Below the pieces are notes generated by a model, which was given only the letters and a program-made list of their open reading frames with translations, ran no database searches and had not been told where the DNA came from. Shown here piece after piece: positions 7,591-15,911 of a DNA stretch of 36,627 bases. The DNA is taken from assembly GCF_021021415.1 (NCBI RefSeq), contig NZ_JAINWJ010000061.1, forward strand, positions 1 through 36,627, written 5' to 3'. This stretch comes from Martelella mediterranea. Lineage in GTDB: Bacteria; Pseudomonadota; Alphaproteobacteria; Rhizobiales; Rhizobiaceae. How positions within the stretch are numbered: the stretch's first letter is position 1; each line of letters starts with the position of its first letter. A program made the position numbers and the translations under genes.

Positions 7591-7602
7591 AAAGGAACCT
7601 TC

Positions 7603-8034
7603 ATGGCCGCGACACAACAACCCAATGCAGAAGACGGCTCGCTTGGCCGCGACCTGCTGTATGCACTTCGATACTATCTCGGCGGCCGCCGCTCACTCCT
7701 CCTGCTGGCGACGGTTGCGCTCATTGGCGGCCTAGCCTTCAACTGGAGCTGGCTGGCCGCCGCCGGCATAGCGCCGCTTATCCTTTCGGTGCTGCCGTGT
7801 GTCGCCATGTGCGCGCTCGGCCTCTGCATGAACCGGATGACCGGCCGCGCCTGCCAGTCGGACCAGGCCGCAAGCACCACTGACGCTGGTGACGAAACGG
7901 CCTTGTCCGGCGGATCCTCACAAAATCTCCTGCCAGACGATGTTGCAGGAGACGCGCAGACTGCGCGCGTGGTGCCTTCGTTTCAGCATTCCCAGCCCCA
8001 AAGCAACCCCAAGAGGAGAACAACCGATGCGTAA
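7603..8034 (+). CDS. DUF2933-like Cys-containing membrane protein
   Basis: 143 residues with a ribosome site aaaagga 8 bases before the ATG. Two hydrophobic segments (LLLLATVALIGGLAF and AAGIAPLILSVLPCVAMCAL) carry cysteines in LPCVAMCALGLCMN and RACQ. The pattern resembles DUF2933-type proteins found in copper and heavy-metal gene clusters, but no function is established. The C-terminal 55 residues are polar and of low complexity and overlap the start of the next gene in another frame, so the true stop context may have changed by a late frameshift. Confidence 0.65.
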   Translation: MAATQQPNAEDGSLGRDLLYALRYYLGGRRSLLLLATVALIGGLAFNWSWLAAAGIAPLILSVLPCVAMCALGLCMNRMTGRACQSDQAASTTDAGDETALSGGSSQNLLPDDVAGDAQTARVVPSFQHSQPQSNPKRRTTDA

Positions 8035-8290
8035 TCCGATCAAGGCACTGGCAATGGCCACGATACTGATAGCCGGCTTCGCTGCTGCCACGACCCTCCA
8101 TGCCCAGGAACCGAAAACTTCGATGGAGGACGGTTCCATGATGGGCCAGGACGGTATGTCCGGCATGGGCGACATGAACGCCATGATGGGCATGATGAAG
8201 ATGATGGCCCAGATGGGTCCGATGATGGAGCAGTGCACCAGGATGATGGCCGACATGACGGAACACATGAAGGCGTCGCCAGACCGATAG
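8027..8290 (+). CDS. Met-rich exported small protein
   Basis: Starting at 8027 behind a strong ribosome site (aagaggag), the protein has 87 residues. A signal peptide (residues 1-25, ending HAQ) is followed by a sequence with about a quarter Met: SMMGQDGMSGMG, MNAMMGMMKMMAQMGPMM, CTRMMADMTEHM, plus one Cys and one His. Met-rich periplasmic proteins of this kind bind Cu(I) or Ag(I) in known systems such as CopA/CusB Met motifs. No named family was recognised. A longer in-frame start at 7889 has no signal peptide and is rejected. Confidence 0.8.
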   Translation: MRNPIKALAMATILIAGFAAATTLHAQEPKTSMEDGSMMGQDGMSGMGDMNAMMGMMKMMAQMGPMMEQCTRMMADMTEHMKASPDR

Positions 8291-8298
8291 GACGCGGA

Positions 8299-8338
8299 GA
8301 CCAGCCCCACCCGGCGCCGTGACCGGGTGGGGCTGGTC
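8299..8338. terminator. Strong hairpin with 16-bp perfect stem inside the operon
   Basis: The arms GACCAGCCCCACCCGG (8299-8314) and CCGGGTGGGGCTGGTC (8323-8338) are exactly complementary around an 8-base loop. No T-run follows, and the next gene starts 14 bases later, so it is more likely an RNA-stability or attenuation element than a full terminator. It would raise the level of the upstream part of the operon relative to the Sco part. Confidence 0.7.
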
Positions 8339-8351
8339 CCAGGAAACCGAC

Positions 8352-8990
8352 ATGACATCAACCAGAACAACGCAACTCAGACGAATTCGCTACGGCCTAT
8401 GGATCGTGGTCGCTGCTGCCACGCTGACGCTCGGCGGCACCTATCTCGTCCGGACGATTGGCTTTCGCGAACCGCCGAGACCGATTATCGTGGGCGAAGC
8501 TGCTGTACATTCCGAGTTTTCATTGACCGACCACAACGGCAACCGGGTGACGGAAGCGAATTTCCGGGGGCGCTGGCAACTCGTCTTCTTCGGCTTCACC
8601 CATTGCCCCGATGTCTGCCCGACGACGCTTGCCTACATGGCCGAGGTGCTGGATCGGATCGGAAACCAATCCCAGCATATCGCGCCGCTCTTCATCACCG
8701 TCGATCCGACGCGCGATACGCCCGAGGTCATGGCGGAATATGTCCGGGCATTTCATCCCGATCTGATCGGCCTGACGGGTACGGAAGCGGAGATCGGCGC
8801 GGCTGCTCACGCGTTCCGCGTCTACTACGAAAAGATGGAAGAGGCCTCCGCTCCGGACGGCTATCTGATGGCCCATGCGGGGCACATCTATCTGATGACG
8901 CCCGAGGGCCGCTACGAGGCCGTTTTCCGCGAGGGCGAGCAGTCGGCACAGGAAATGGCGTCGAAGATCGTCACAACAATGAACAGGTGA
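8352..8990 (+). CDS. Sco1/SenC copper-delivery protein
   Basis: With the ATG at 8352 the protein has 212 residues. The in-frame ATG at 8319 lies inside the hairpin loop and is less likely. A membrane anchor at about 16-36 precedes a thioredoxin-like Sco domain with the copper motif HCPDVCPTT (C85, C89) and the third ligand His at about residue 175 (YLMAHAGHIYL). Sco proteins deliver copper to, or reduce, the CuA centre of cytochrome oxidase and act in copper homeostasis. It is followed directly by a PCu(A)C gene, the usual partner. Confidence 0.93.
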   Translation: MTSTRTTQLRRIRYGLWIVVAAATLTLGGTYLVRTIGFREPPRPIIVGEAAVHSEFSLTDHNGNRVTEANFRGRWQLVFFGFTHCPDVCPTTLAYMAEVLDRIGNQSQHIAPLFITVDPTRDTPEVMAEYVRAFHPDLIGLTGTEAEIGAAAHAFRVYYEKMEEASAPDGYLMAHAGHIYLMTPEGRYEAVFREGEQSAQEMASKIVTTMNR

Positions 8991-8995
8991 GAAGA

Positions 8996-9457
8996 ATGAA
9001 GAAAGCAATAATCCTCCTGGTGGCGATCTGCTCGATCTCGCTGCCCGCAGCCGCCAATGAAACCGTGCGCGTCCTCGATGCCTGGGCGCGGGCAACAATC
9101 CTCACGTCACGGCCGGGTGCCGCCTACGCAACAATCGAAAGTGACTCGGGTGATCGGCTCCTGGGTGTAACGACGCCGGTCGCCGATCACGTCATGATTC
9201 ACGCGATTGAGAGCGATGGCGACGTCAGCCGAATGAAACATGTCGAGGTGCTTGAAATACCGGCTGGCCAGCGGATCGCGCTCGCGCCCGGCGGCATGCA
9301 CCTGATGCTGATGGGACTGCATGGCAAGCTCGAAGAGGGCGCGATGTTTCCGATGACGCTCAGCTTCGAGAAAGCCGGGGAGGTCACGGTTGAGGTTTCC
9401 GTACTCGGCATAGCTGCCGACGGGCCGCAGAATACGGGGAAGGAGGCGGGCCAATGA
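8996..9457 (+). CDS. PCu(A)C periplasmic copper chaperone
   Basis: 153 residues from the ATG at 8996, with a signal peptide (MKKAIILLVAICSISLPAAA). The copper-binding pattern is complete: MIHAIESDGDVSRMKHV followed by PGGMHLMLMGL, the H-M...H-x-M arrangement of the DUF461 family. The protein binds Cu(I) in the periplasm and passes it to Sco or CuA sites. It overlaps the next gene by 4 bases. Intact and broken relatives are at 27762-28226 and 623-862. Confidence 0.93.
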   Translation: MKKAIILLVAICSISLPAAANETVRVLDAWARATILTSRPGAAYATIESDSGDRLLGVTTPVADHVMIHAIESDGDVSRMKHVEVLEIPAGQRIALAPGGMHLMLMGLHGKLEEGAMFPMTLSFEKAGEVTVEVSVLGIAADGPQNTGKEAGQ

Positions 9458-10080
9458 TCCGGCTTCTGTTTCTGTCTCTGCTGCTCACCGCGCAACCAGC
9501 GTTCGCGCATCATCCCGGAGAGCGTCTTGATGAGGTGATGACCGAGCAGGAGCCGGCCTTCGAGGCCGCGGAGCACCCATCTGTGCCGGATCTCAACGTC
9601 GCGGACCACAGCGGCAAACAGCTTCGGCTTGAAGATCTCCAGGACCGAATTGTGGTCCTGAGCTTCGTTCCCCAGGAGTGTGGTGAGCCATGCGCGGAAC
9701 AGCAAGCCGTCCTGGCTGCCGTTCAGGCACAGGTAAATGTTTCGCCGATGAAGGAGATGGTGACCTTCGTCACTGTTCGGGACGCCGATGTATCAATCGA
9801 AGCGCCGTGGGACGGCGTAAACTGGAAAGGGGTGACCCTGACCGATGGTGCAACGGTGATCGCCGCTGTTCGCAGTTTCGCCGCGCTGAGCAACCGCGAC
9901 GGATCGTTGCCAATGGCGCATGTCATCGACCGCAATGGGCGACATGCCGGGATATTCCATGGCGCCGAATTCCAGAAAACAAATCTCACCCTCTACATCA
10001 ACGGGCTTATCAACAACGCCCATGCGCCGAAGCCACCGGTCGAAAAGACCTGGTGGGACCGGCTGACGGGCTGGTTATGA
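9454..10080 (+). CDS. Sco-like thioredoxin-fold protein with a CGEPC site
   Basis: 208 residues with a signal peptide (MIRLLFLSLLLTAQPAFA, cleavage before HHP). The domain has Sco-like features (DLNVADHSGKQLRLEDLQDR, then VVLSFVPQECGEPC, C76 and C80). The cysteine spacing (C-x3-C) equals that of Sco, but the interior differs from the usual CPDVC. The expected late His may be in LPMAHVIDRNG. It could bind copper or act as a thiol reductase for the PCu(A)C or DsbA proteins beside it. It overlaps both neighbours by 4 bases. Confidence 0.75.
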   Translation: MIRLLFLSLLLTAQPAFAHHPGERLDEVMTEQEPAFEAAEHPSVPDLNVADHSGKQLRLEDLQDRIVVLSFVPQECGEPCAEQQAVLAAVQAQVNVSPMKEMVTFVTVRDADVSIEAPWDGVNWKGVTLTDGATVIAAVRSFAALSNRDGSLPMAHVIDRNGRHAGIFHGAEFQKTNLTLYINGLINNAHAPKPPVEKTWWDRLTGWL

Positions 10081-10892
10081 GGGAGGAAACCTTGAATTCA
10101 CGATTTCCATCACGTCGCCGTTTCGGATTTCTCCTCCTTCCCGTGCTGCTGATCGTTGCGGCAGGCACCTGGTATCTTCTCGATCCCGGGTTCAAGGGAC
10201 ACCAGCAGACCATGGCCTCGTCGGAGACCCTGCCGCAGGACGCGTTCGAGCGGCGCGTGCGTGACTACCTTGTTGCCAACCCGGAAGTCATCGTCGAGGC
10301 CATGCAGAACCTCGAGCGGAAACAACGGGTGGCGGAACAGACGGGAGCACAGTCTGCCCTCTCTACCCATCGCGACGAACTGCTCAACAGCCCTGAAAGC
10401 CCGGTCGGAGGCAATCCGCAAGGCGACGTGACCCTGGTCGAATTCTTCGACTACAATTGCCCCTATTGCCGTCAGGTCGCACCGGCGATGGTGGCGGCCG
10501 AAGACGGCGATCCCCAATTGCGGATCGTCTACAAGGAATTCCCCATTCTGGGGCCGAACTCCATGTTCGCTGCCAAGGCGGCGCTCGCATCCCACCGGCA
10601 GAACCTCTACCCGCAGTTCCACAAAGCCATGATGCAGGCGTCAGGTGCTGCCGACGAAGCGCAGGTCGTCGCTGTCGCTGAAGAGATCGGCCTCGATGTC
10701 GAACAACTCCGGGCCGACATGCAAGATCACGCGATCGACGCCGAGATCGAGCGCAATCTAGCTCTCGCCCGGGCACTGCGGATCAACGGCACGCCGGGCT
10801 TCGTGATCGGAGACGAGATCCTGCGCGGCGCCACCGACTTGCAAACCATGCAGCGGCTGATCGACCAAGCCCGAAAGGATCAAAATCGATGA
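10077..10892 (+). CDS. DsbA-family (Com1-like) disulfide oxidoreductase
   Basis: 271 residues from the ATGA overlap at 10077. A membrane anchor (about 16-36) is followed by a helical N-terminal domain containing YLVANPEVIVEAMQNLE, typical of alphaproteobacterial ScsC/Com1-like DsbA proteins, then the thioredoxin domain with FFDYNCPYCRQ (C128, C131) and the cis-Pro loop INGTPGFVIGD. Related ScsC proteins bind copper and belong to copper-tolerance operons with a membrane reductant. CcdA, encoded just downstream, could supply electrons. Confidence 0.93.
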   Translation: MREETLNSRFPSRRRFGFLLLPVLLIVAAGTWYLLDPGFKGHQQTMASSETLPQDAFERRVRDYLVANPEVIVEAMQNLERKQRVAEQTGAQSALSTHRDELLNSPESPVGGNPQGDVTLVEFFDYNCPYCRQVAPAMVAAEDGDPQLRIVYKEFPILGPNSMFAAKAALASHRQNLYPQFHKAMMQASGAADEAQVVAVAEEIGLDVEQLRADMQDHAIDAEIERNLALARALRINGTPGFVIGDEILRGATDLQTMQRLIDQARKDQNR

Positions 10893-10922
10893 AGCCAGAG
10901 TCGCCTCTGAAAGTTTGTCCCC

Positions 10923-11663
10923 ATGCCTGAACTCTCCAATATCGGTATCCTCAGTGCCTTCGTGGCCGGGATTATTTCGTTCCTGTCGCCTTGCGTGCTG
11001 CCGTTGGTGCCGGGATACGTTTCCTATGTCGCCGGCCGGTCGACCTTTGCCTCGCCGTCCGGTGAGATCGCTGCCGCCCGAAGCGCGACGCTGGGCTTGA
11101 GCCTCTGCTTCGTGCTCGGTTTCACCACGGTTTTCGTGATCCTCGGAGCCAGCGCTTCGGCGCTTGGCCAGTTGCTGCTCAGCTACCGGTTCGAGTTGAA
11201 CATCGTCGGGGGCGGGATCGTCACGCTGTTCGGGCTGTTCATGCTCGGAACGATCCGCCCGGCCTGGATGATGCGCGAGGCGCGCTTCCACCTCGACCTG
11301 CCCGGCGGACGAGCCGTCTCGGCCTATGTCCTCGGCCTGGCCTTCGCCTTTGGCTGGACACCGTGCATCGGCCCGATCCTCGGCGCTATCCTGACGGTCG
11401 GCGCCGCGTCCGCGACGCTCGCCGACGGTATTGCGCTGCTCACGATCTATTCGCTGGGTCTTGGCGTGCCGTTCCTGCTTGCCGCGCTGTTCACCGACAC
11501 GCTGTCCGCCAGGCTGAAAGCATTCGGGCGCGTCGGACGCAGTCTGCGAGTGCTGGCCGGAGTGGTCATGATCACGATGGGTGTCGCCATGATGACCGGC
11601 TATCTCTCGACCTTCGCCTTCTGGCTCCTGGAGACGTTTCCCGTGCTGTCTTCAATCGGATGA
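10923..11663 (+). CDS. ccdA: CcdA-type membrane thiol-electron transporter
   Basis: 246 residues with six predicted helices and the two conserved cysteines of the family in FLSPCVLPLVPGY (near 24) and GWTPCIGPILGAIL (near 145). CcdA carries electrons from cytoplasmic thioredoxin across the membrane to periplasmic thioredoxin-like proteins. The operon encodes at least three candidate acceptors (CcmG-like, TlpA-like, DsbA-like). It is the last clear member of the operon and lies 30 bases after the DsbA gene. Confidence 0.93.
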   Translation: MPELSNIGILSAFVAGIISFLSPCVLPLVPGYVSYVAGRSTFASPSGEIAAARSATLGLSLCFVLGFTTVFVILGASASALGQLLLSYRFELNIVGGGIVTLFGLFMLGTIRPAWMMREARFHLDLPGGRAVSAYVLGLAFAFGWTPCIGPILGAILTVGAASATLADGIALLTIYSLGLGVPFLLAALFTDTLSARLKAFGRVGRSLRVLAGVVMITMGVAMMTGYLSTFAFWLLETFPVLSSIG

Positions 11664-11755
11664 GTTCGGCTCCGGGGGAAAGTTGAAGAAATCGTGATTT
11701 GACCTTCCCGTCGCTGGATAGCGCAGCCTCGACCTCAAGCAAGGAGGCGACGGCG

Positions 11756-11962
11756 ATGACTACAAATGCAGATCAATTGGAGCGTGATATTCTGCGCGTG
11801 TTTAGATGTGCCTGCCGGCAAGGCCGGCAAGACATCGCAGAATTCATGCTAGCCGCACTGGAGAAGCTCGACGGCCAGGAAGAAAGGCGACCTGTGCGTT
11901 GCCGCGCCCTGATCGAGGCCTACCAAGAGATTTTTGATGCTGCTGTCCACCAAGCGCGATGA
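11756..11962 (+). CDS. Small soluble protein of unknown function
   Basis: A start at 11756 with aaggagg 8 bases upstream gives 68 residues; a longer in-frame start at 11699 lacks a ribosome site. The sequence is helical and charged (DQLERDILRVFRCACRQGR, then AEFMLAALEKLDGQ and ALIEAYQEIFDAAVHQAR), with two Cys in CAC. No family was recognised. It lies between the copper operon and the minus-strand MerR gene and could be the operon's last gene or separately transcribed. Confidence 0.6.
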   Translation: MTTNADQLERDILRVFRCACRQGRQDIAEFMLAALEKLDGQEERRPVRCRALIEAYQEIFDAAVHQAR

Positions 11963-11991
11963 GACCGGAAATCCAACTGGTTGCGGCAGCA

Positions 11992-12417
11992 TCAATGCGC
12001 CCCGCTACAAAACGCGTGATCGGCGAGTGACCTGAGAACGTAGCATTCGCCGACGGTTTCGCCTTTGCAGCAGGTTGCTATCCGCGCAAGCTCGGTTTCC
12101 AGCCTTTTTAGGCGGTCGATCTTGTCCTGCACTGCCGCCAGTTGAATCGCCGCCATCCGATCCACATCCGCGCACGGGCGTTCAGGATGCCCGCTGAGTA
12201 GCAACAGATCACGAATGGCTTCGAGGCTGAAGCCGAGGTCGCGCGCATGGCGCACGAAGGTCAGCCGTTCAAGCGCTTCGGATCCGTAGCGCCGCTGCTT
12301 TCCCTCCGTCCTTTCAGGTTTCTTTAGAAGACCCACCTGTTCGTAGTAGCGGATAGTGGGCACCTTGACGCCGGTGCGCCGGGACAGTTCGCCGATCGAT
12401 AACATTTCCTCTGACAC
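11992..12417 (-). CDS. MerR-family regulator of Zn/Cd/Pb type
   Basis: 141 residues: a winged helix-turn-helix (MLSIGELSRRTGVKVPTIRY, residues 5-24), a dimerisation helix, and metal-site cysteines C82, C116, C117 and C125 with a Cys/His tail (FCSGAH). The double Cys at 116-117 and C82 resemble ZntR/CadR/PbrR proteins rather than CueR or mercury MerR. The gene is divergent from a ZntA/CadA-type ATPase and faces a 19-bp-spaced promoter with a symmetrical operator (12421-12451). It is inferred to bend that promoter into an active form on metal binding. Confidence 0.88.
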   Translation of the reverse strand: MSEEMLSIGELSRRTGVKVPTIRYYEQVGLLKKPERTEGKQRRYGSEALERLTFVRHARDLGFSLEAIRDLLLLSGHPERPCADVDRMAAIQLAAVQDKIDRLKRLETELARIATCCKGETVGECYVLRSLADHAFCSGAH

Positions 12418-12420
12418 CCC

Positions 12421-12451
12421 TTGAACCTCTAGTTACTAGAGAGATTATGTT
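12421..12451 (+). promoter_or_regulatory. MerR-type operator and promoter of the ATPase gene
   Basis: -35 ttgaac (12421-12426), a 19-bp spacer, -10 tatgtt (12446-12451). The spacer contains the perfect dyad ctctag-tta-ctagag (12427-12441). Overlong spacing with a centred dyad is the mark of MerR-activated promoters. Since the -10 covers 12447, the ATG at 12447 cannot be the start of the ATPase. Confidence 0.85.
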
Positions 12452-12485
12452 GTGGGGACGAGAAAGCAAGAGGCTGCCGACGACG

Positions 12486-14669
12486 ATGCCCCCGGACACA
12501 TCTGATCTGAAAACCCGCTTCCGAATCGAAGGCATGGATTGTGCCTCCTGCGCGTCGAAGATCGACACCGCCTTGCGCCGCTTGCCCGGCATTGGGGAGG
12601 TGATCGTCTCGATCCCTGGAGCAAGCCTGTCCGTCGGCCATGACGGCACGGTTTCCGATAATCAGGTCATGCAGCAGGTGAGGCGCCTCGGCTACGGCAT
12701 CACGCCGTTCAATGACCCCTCCTCTTCAAGGGACTTAGATGCCGAGGTGCCAGCGGTCGCGCCCGTTTCGCGCAACCAAGCGAGCCATGATGCGGAGCGG
12801 CAATGGTGGCGGACACGCAAGGCCCTGCTGATGATGTCGTGCGGCATTGCCATTGTCGCTGCCTTTTCAATCGGCCGACTGATACCGGAGGCGGGAAATT
12901 GGGCGTTCCTGCTTGCTACGCTGATCGGCCTCGTCCCGGTGTCGCAACGCGCCTATGTGGCTGCGACCTTGGGCAGTCCGTTTTCAATCGAAATGCTGAT
13001 GACTATCGCAGCGATTGGAGCGGTGTTGATTGGAGCCACGGAGGAAGCTGCAGTTGTCGTTTTGCTGTTTCTGGTCGGTGAGATGCTAGAGGGCGTTGCT
13101 GCCGGGGGCGCGCGCGCAAGTATTGCGGGCCTGGCCGATCTGGTGCCGAAGACTGCCCAGCTCCAACGGGGAAACGCCATCTCGGAAGTACCTGCGGATA
13201 GCCTTTCGGTTGGTGACGTCATCGTTGTGAGGCCAGGTGATCGGATTCCAGCAGACGGGGAAATCGTAGAAGGTTCGTCCGAAATAAACGAGGCGCCGGT
13301 TACCGGCGAAAGTGTGCCCCGGCGCAAGACGGAGGGTGAGACGGTCTTTGCAGGAACGATCAGCATCGACGGGGTGTTGCGCGTTACGGTGACCGCCGCC
13401 GCCGAGGACAATACGATCGCCCGGGTGGTCCGGCTGGTCGAGGAGGCGCAGGAAAGCAAGGCTCCGACCGAGCGGTTCATTGACCGGTTTTCGCGCTATT
13501 ATACGCCAGGGGTTCTTATCTTAGGAGCGCTGGTTGCGACCGTGCCGCCACTCGTGGCCGGCGCCGATTGGGCCGATTGGATCTACAAAGGGCTTGCCAT
13601 TCTCCTTATTGGTTGCCCGTGCGCTCTTGTCATTTCCACCCCTGCGGCCGTTGCCGCCGGGTTGGCGAGTGGAGCTCGGCGCGGCCTGCTGATGAAGGGC
13701 GGCGCGGTGCTTGAGGGCTTTTCAGCGATTACGGCCGTGGCTTTCGACAAGACCGGAACCCTCACAGAGGGCCGGCCGGTGGTTACCGACATCAGATCCT
13801 TTGGGAGCAGCTATCAGCGGTCACTGAGCCTTGCAGCCGCACTGGAGCAGGGATCGAACCATCCGCTTGCTCTCGCAATTTTGCGAAAGGCAGATGCTGA
13901 AAAGGCGCCTATTCCACCTGCATCCGAAGCACGCGCGGTGTCCGGAACGGGCGTTGAAGGTAGGGTTGGCGGTGTGCCGGTTTTCCTTGGATCCGTGGCG
14001 GCCGCGCGCGATCGGGCCAGCATGACCGACGACCAGATTGCGGCTGCCGATGCGTTCAATGCCGAGGGAAAAACCGTATCGGTGCTGGTTGCGGACAAAA
14101 AGGTTGCCGCCCTGTTTGCGATGCGTGACGAACCGCGAACGGATGCGATGTCCGGTCTTGCTGCCCTGAAGGAGCAAGGAATTCGCACGCTGATGCTGAC
14201 AGGTGACAATGCCCGGACTGCCGCCGCAATTGCGGATACGCTAGGAATCGAGACGCAAGCAGACCTTCTGCCGCAGGACAAGCAGCGGATCGTCGACGGA
14301 CTGCGGGCGGAAGGCCTGAAAGTTGCCAAGGTGGGAGACGGCATCAACGACGCACCGGTGCTGGCCGCCGCGGATATCGGCATCGCTATGGGCGGCGGCA
14401 CGGATGTGGCACTTGAGACTGCCGACGCTGCCATATTGCATGGGCGGGTGATGGACGTTGCCCAGATGATCAGCCTGTCTCATGCGGTGATGCGCAACAT
14501 CAAACAGAACATCGGGACAGCTCTCGGCCTGAAAGCCTTGTTCCTGGTGACGACCGTTGCGGGCGTCACGGGTCTCTGGCCGGCAATCCTGGCCGATACG
14601 GGCGCAACGGTGCTTGTCACCGCAAATGCGATGCGGCTGCTGACATGGAAAGGTGGGGTTGGCTCCTGA
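12486..14669 (+). CDS. zntA: P1B-2-type ATPase exporting Zn/Cd/Pb
   Basis: 727 residues from the ATG at 12486; the in-frame ATG at 12447 lies within the promoter -10 and is excluded. One HMA domain has MDCASC (C19, C22). The actuator contains TGES, the transport site is CPC (C377-C379) within GCPCALVISTPAAVAAG, phosphorylation is at D421 (DKTGT), and the hinge has TGDNART and GDGINDAP. The ISTPAA after CPC, plus the late K and D of the last helices (ALGLKALFL, ILADTGA), mark the Zn/Cd/Pb subgroup rather than the copper one. It is regulated by the divergent MerR protein. Confidence 0.93.
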   Translation: MPPDTSDLKTRFRIEGMDCASCASKIDTALRRLPGIGEVIVSIPGASLSVGHDGTVSDNQVMQQVRRLGYGITPFNDPSSSRDLDAEVPAVAPVSRNQASHDAERQWWRTRKALLMMSCGIAIVAAFSIGRLIPEAGNWAFLLATLIGLVPVSQRAYVAATLGSPFSIEMLMTIAAIGAVLIGATEEAAVVVLLFLVGEMLEGVAAGGARASIAGLADLVPKTAQLQRGNAISEVPADSLSVGDVIVVRPGDRIPADGEIVEGSSEINEAPVTGESVPRRKTEGETVFAGTISIDGVLRVTVTAAAEDNTIARVVRLVEEAQESKAPTERFIDRFSRYYTPGVLILGALVATVPPLVAGADWADWIYKGLAILLIGCPCALVISTPAAVAAGLASGARRGLLMKGGAVLEGFSAITAVAFDKTGTLTEGRPVVTDIRSFGSSYQRSLSLAAALEQGSNHPLALAILRKADAEKAPIPPASEARAVSGTGVEGRVGGVPVFLGSVAAARDRASMTDDQIAAADAFNAEGKTVSVLVADKKVAALFAMRDEPRTDAMSGLAALKEQGIRTLMLTGDNARTAAAIADTLGIETQADLLPQDKQRIVDGLRAEGLKVAKVGDGINDAPVLAAADIGIAMGGGTDVALETADAAILHGRVMDVAQMISLSHAVMRNIKQNIGTALGLKALFLVTTVAGVTGLWPAILADTGATVLVTANAMRLLTWKGGVGS

Positions 14670-14702
14670 GCCAGCCGGTCGCATTCCTTCTTGCTGGTCC
14701 GA

Positions 14703-15911
14703 TCAGATTTTGACCAGCATCGCCGTTACATACATAAACGCTACACCGAAGGCCAAACCCGAGAGGACCGGCCAGGAAGAAAGTGCCGCAACACCGCGTC
14801 CGTCAGCCTTCATCAGATAGGCTGTGACCTCGACGACCACCTGCAGGATCGCGCCCGCACCGATCGCCAGCGCCAGCGCCGACCATTGCGGCGCATAGGC
14901 GAGGCTGCCGAGCCATAGCCCAAGGATTGCGGGGCCGCCGGCGAGCAGTGCCAGTGCCGCAAATACCCACAGCGCCGGCCGCACTTTCAGAATCGGGGCG
15001 GCGATGCCGATCCCCTCGGTAATGTTGTGAATGGTGAAGCCGAGCACCAGGAAGGTGCCGAGCCCGGCCGCTCCCGAAGCGAAGGCCGCGCCGATGGCAA
15101 GGCCCTCGCCGAGATTGTGCAGGCCGATGCCCAATGCGACGAGCGTCGCGAGCGTCAGCCCGGTTGGCGTTCCCCCACGGCGACCGGCCGCCATGAGAAT
15201 GAGGAAGGCTGCGCCCGCCGCCAAAGCGACCATGGCTTGCCCCTGAAAAATGGCTGCCGCGTCGCCGGCAAGCTCGAATGCCTCTCCTCCGGCGTCGATC
15301 ATCAGGAACACCAGCAGGCCCACCGTCATTGCGAGAAGAAAGTTCATGCCGCCGCGGCCGACCCCGCGCAGCGCCGGGTAGAACATCAATCCAATGGCGA
15401 CCGGCACGATGCCGACGAACGCACCCAGAAGCATTTGGCTCCAAAGCGTTGCGGCATTGACGGCCGGGGTCGGGACGGCGACGGCGATCTCGTGTTCGAA
15501 AGTGGCGCCGGTGTTGGTGACGATTTTCACTGCATGAGCTTCGCCGAGAACCCAGGGATAGGACAAGCGGATCCACGCGGTTTCGCCTCGCCGTAGAACA
15601 CCGGCCGGTTCCTGTGCAAACTGCCAATAGGCGTCGTCGACCTGCACTTGAGCGATCGTCATTGGCTCCGATCCGCCGGCGCGGACGAGAAGATCGATAC
15701 CGCCGTCGGACAGGACGGTGCGCTCGAATGTAAGATTCTCAACCGGTGGCGCACCGTTGTCGAATCGGCTCAACGGATTGGTAGTAACGAGCCAGACCAC
15801 GGCAAGGACCAGTACGGCGAGCGGCAGAAGAAGCCAGACGAGGGCCGCGCGTGACTTCTCCTGCTCGACCGGAACCGATCCGGCTTCTGGAACGGGGCGA
15901 GTCTCGTTCAT
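14703..15911 (-). CDS. ZIP-family metal transporter with a periplasmic N-terminal domain
   Basis: 402 residues from the ATG at 15911, which overlaps the stop of the multicopper oxidase gene by 4 bases. One helix near residues 24-44 is followed by a beta-rich extracytoplasmic domain of about 120 residues, then a ZIP domain of about eight helices. The signature segments are GLHNLGEGLAIGAAF and FTIHNITEGIGIAAP, which hold the metal-site His, Asn and Glu. ZIP proteins import divalent metals. The N-terminal domain may dock to the adjacent oxidase (inference). Confidence 0.9.
   Translation of the reverse strand: MNETRPVPEAGSVPVEQEKSRAALVWLLLPLAVLVLAVVWLVTTNPLSRFDNGAPPVENLTFERTVLSDGGIDLLVRAGGSEPMTIAQVQVDDAYWQFAQEPAGVLRRGETAWIRLSYPWVLGEAHAVKIVTNTGATFEHEIAVAVPTPAVNAATLWSQMLLGAFVGIVPVAIGLMFYPALRGVGRGGMNFLLAMTVGLLVFLMIDAGGEAFELAGDAAAIFQGQAMVALAAGAAFLILMAAGRRGGTPTGLTLATLVALGIGLHNLGEGLAIGAAFASGAAGLGTFLVLGFTIHNITEGIGIAAPILKVRPALWVFAALALLAGGPAILGLWLGSLAYAPQWSALALAIGAGAILQVVVEVTAYLMKADGRGVAALSSWPVLSGLAFGVAFMYVTAMLVKI

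Noticed and set aside
12447..12485. Upstream ATG as start of the ATPase
   Set aside because: It lies in the -10 hexamer of the MerR-type promoter, so it would not be transcribed.
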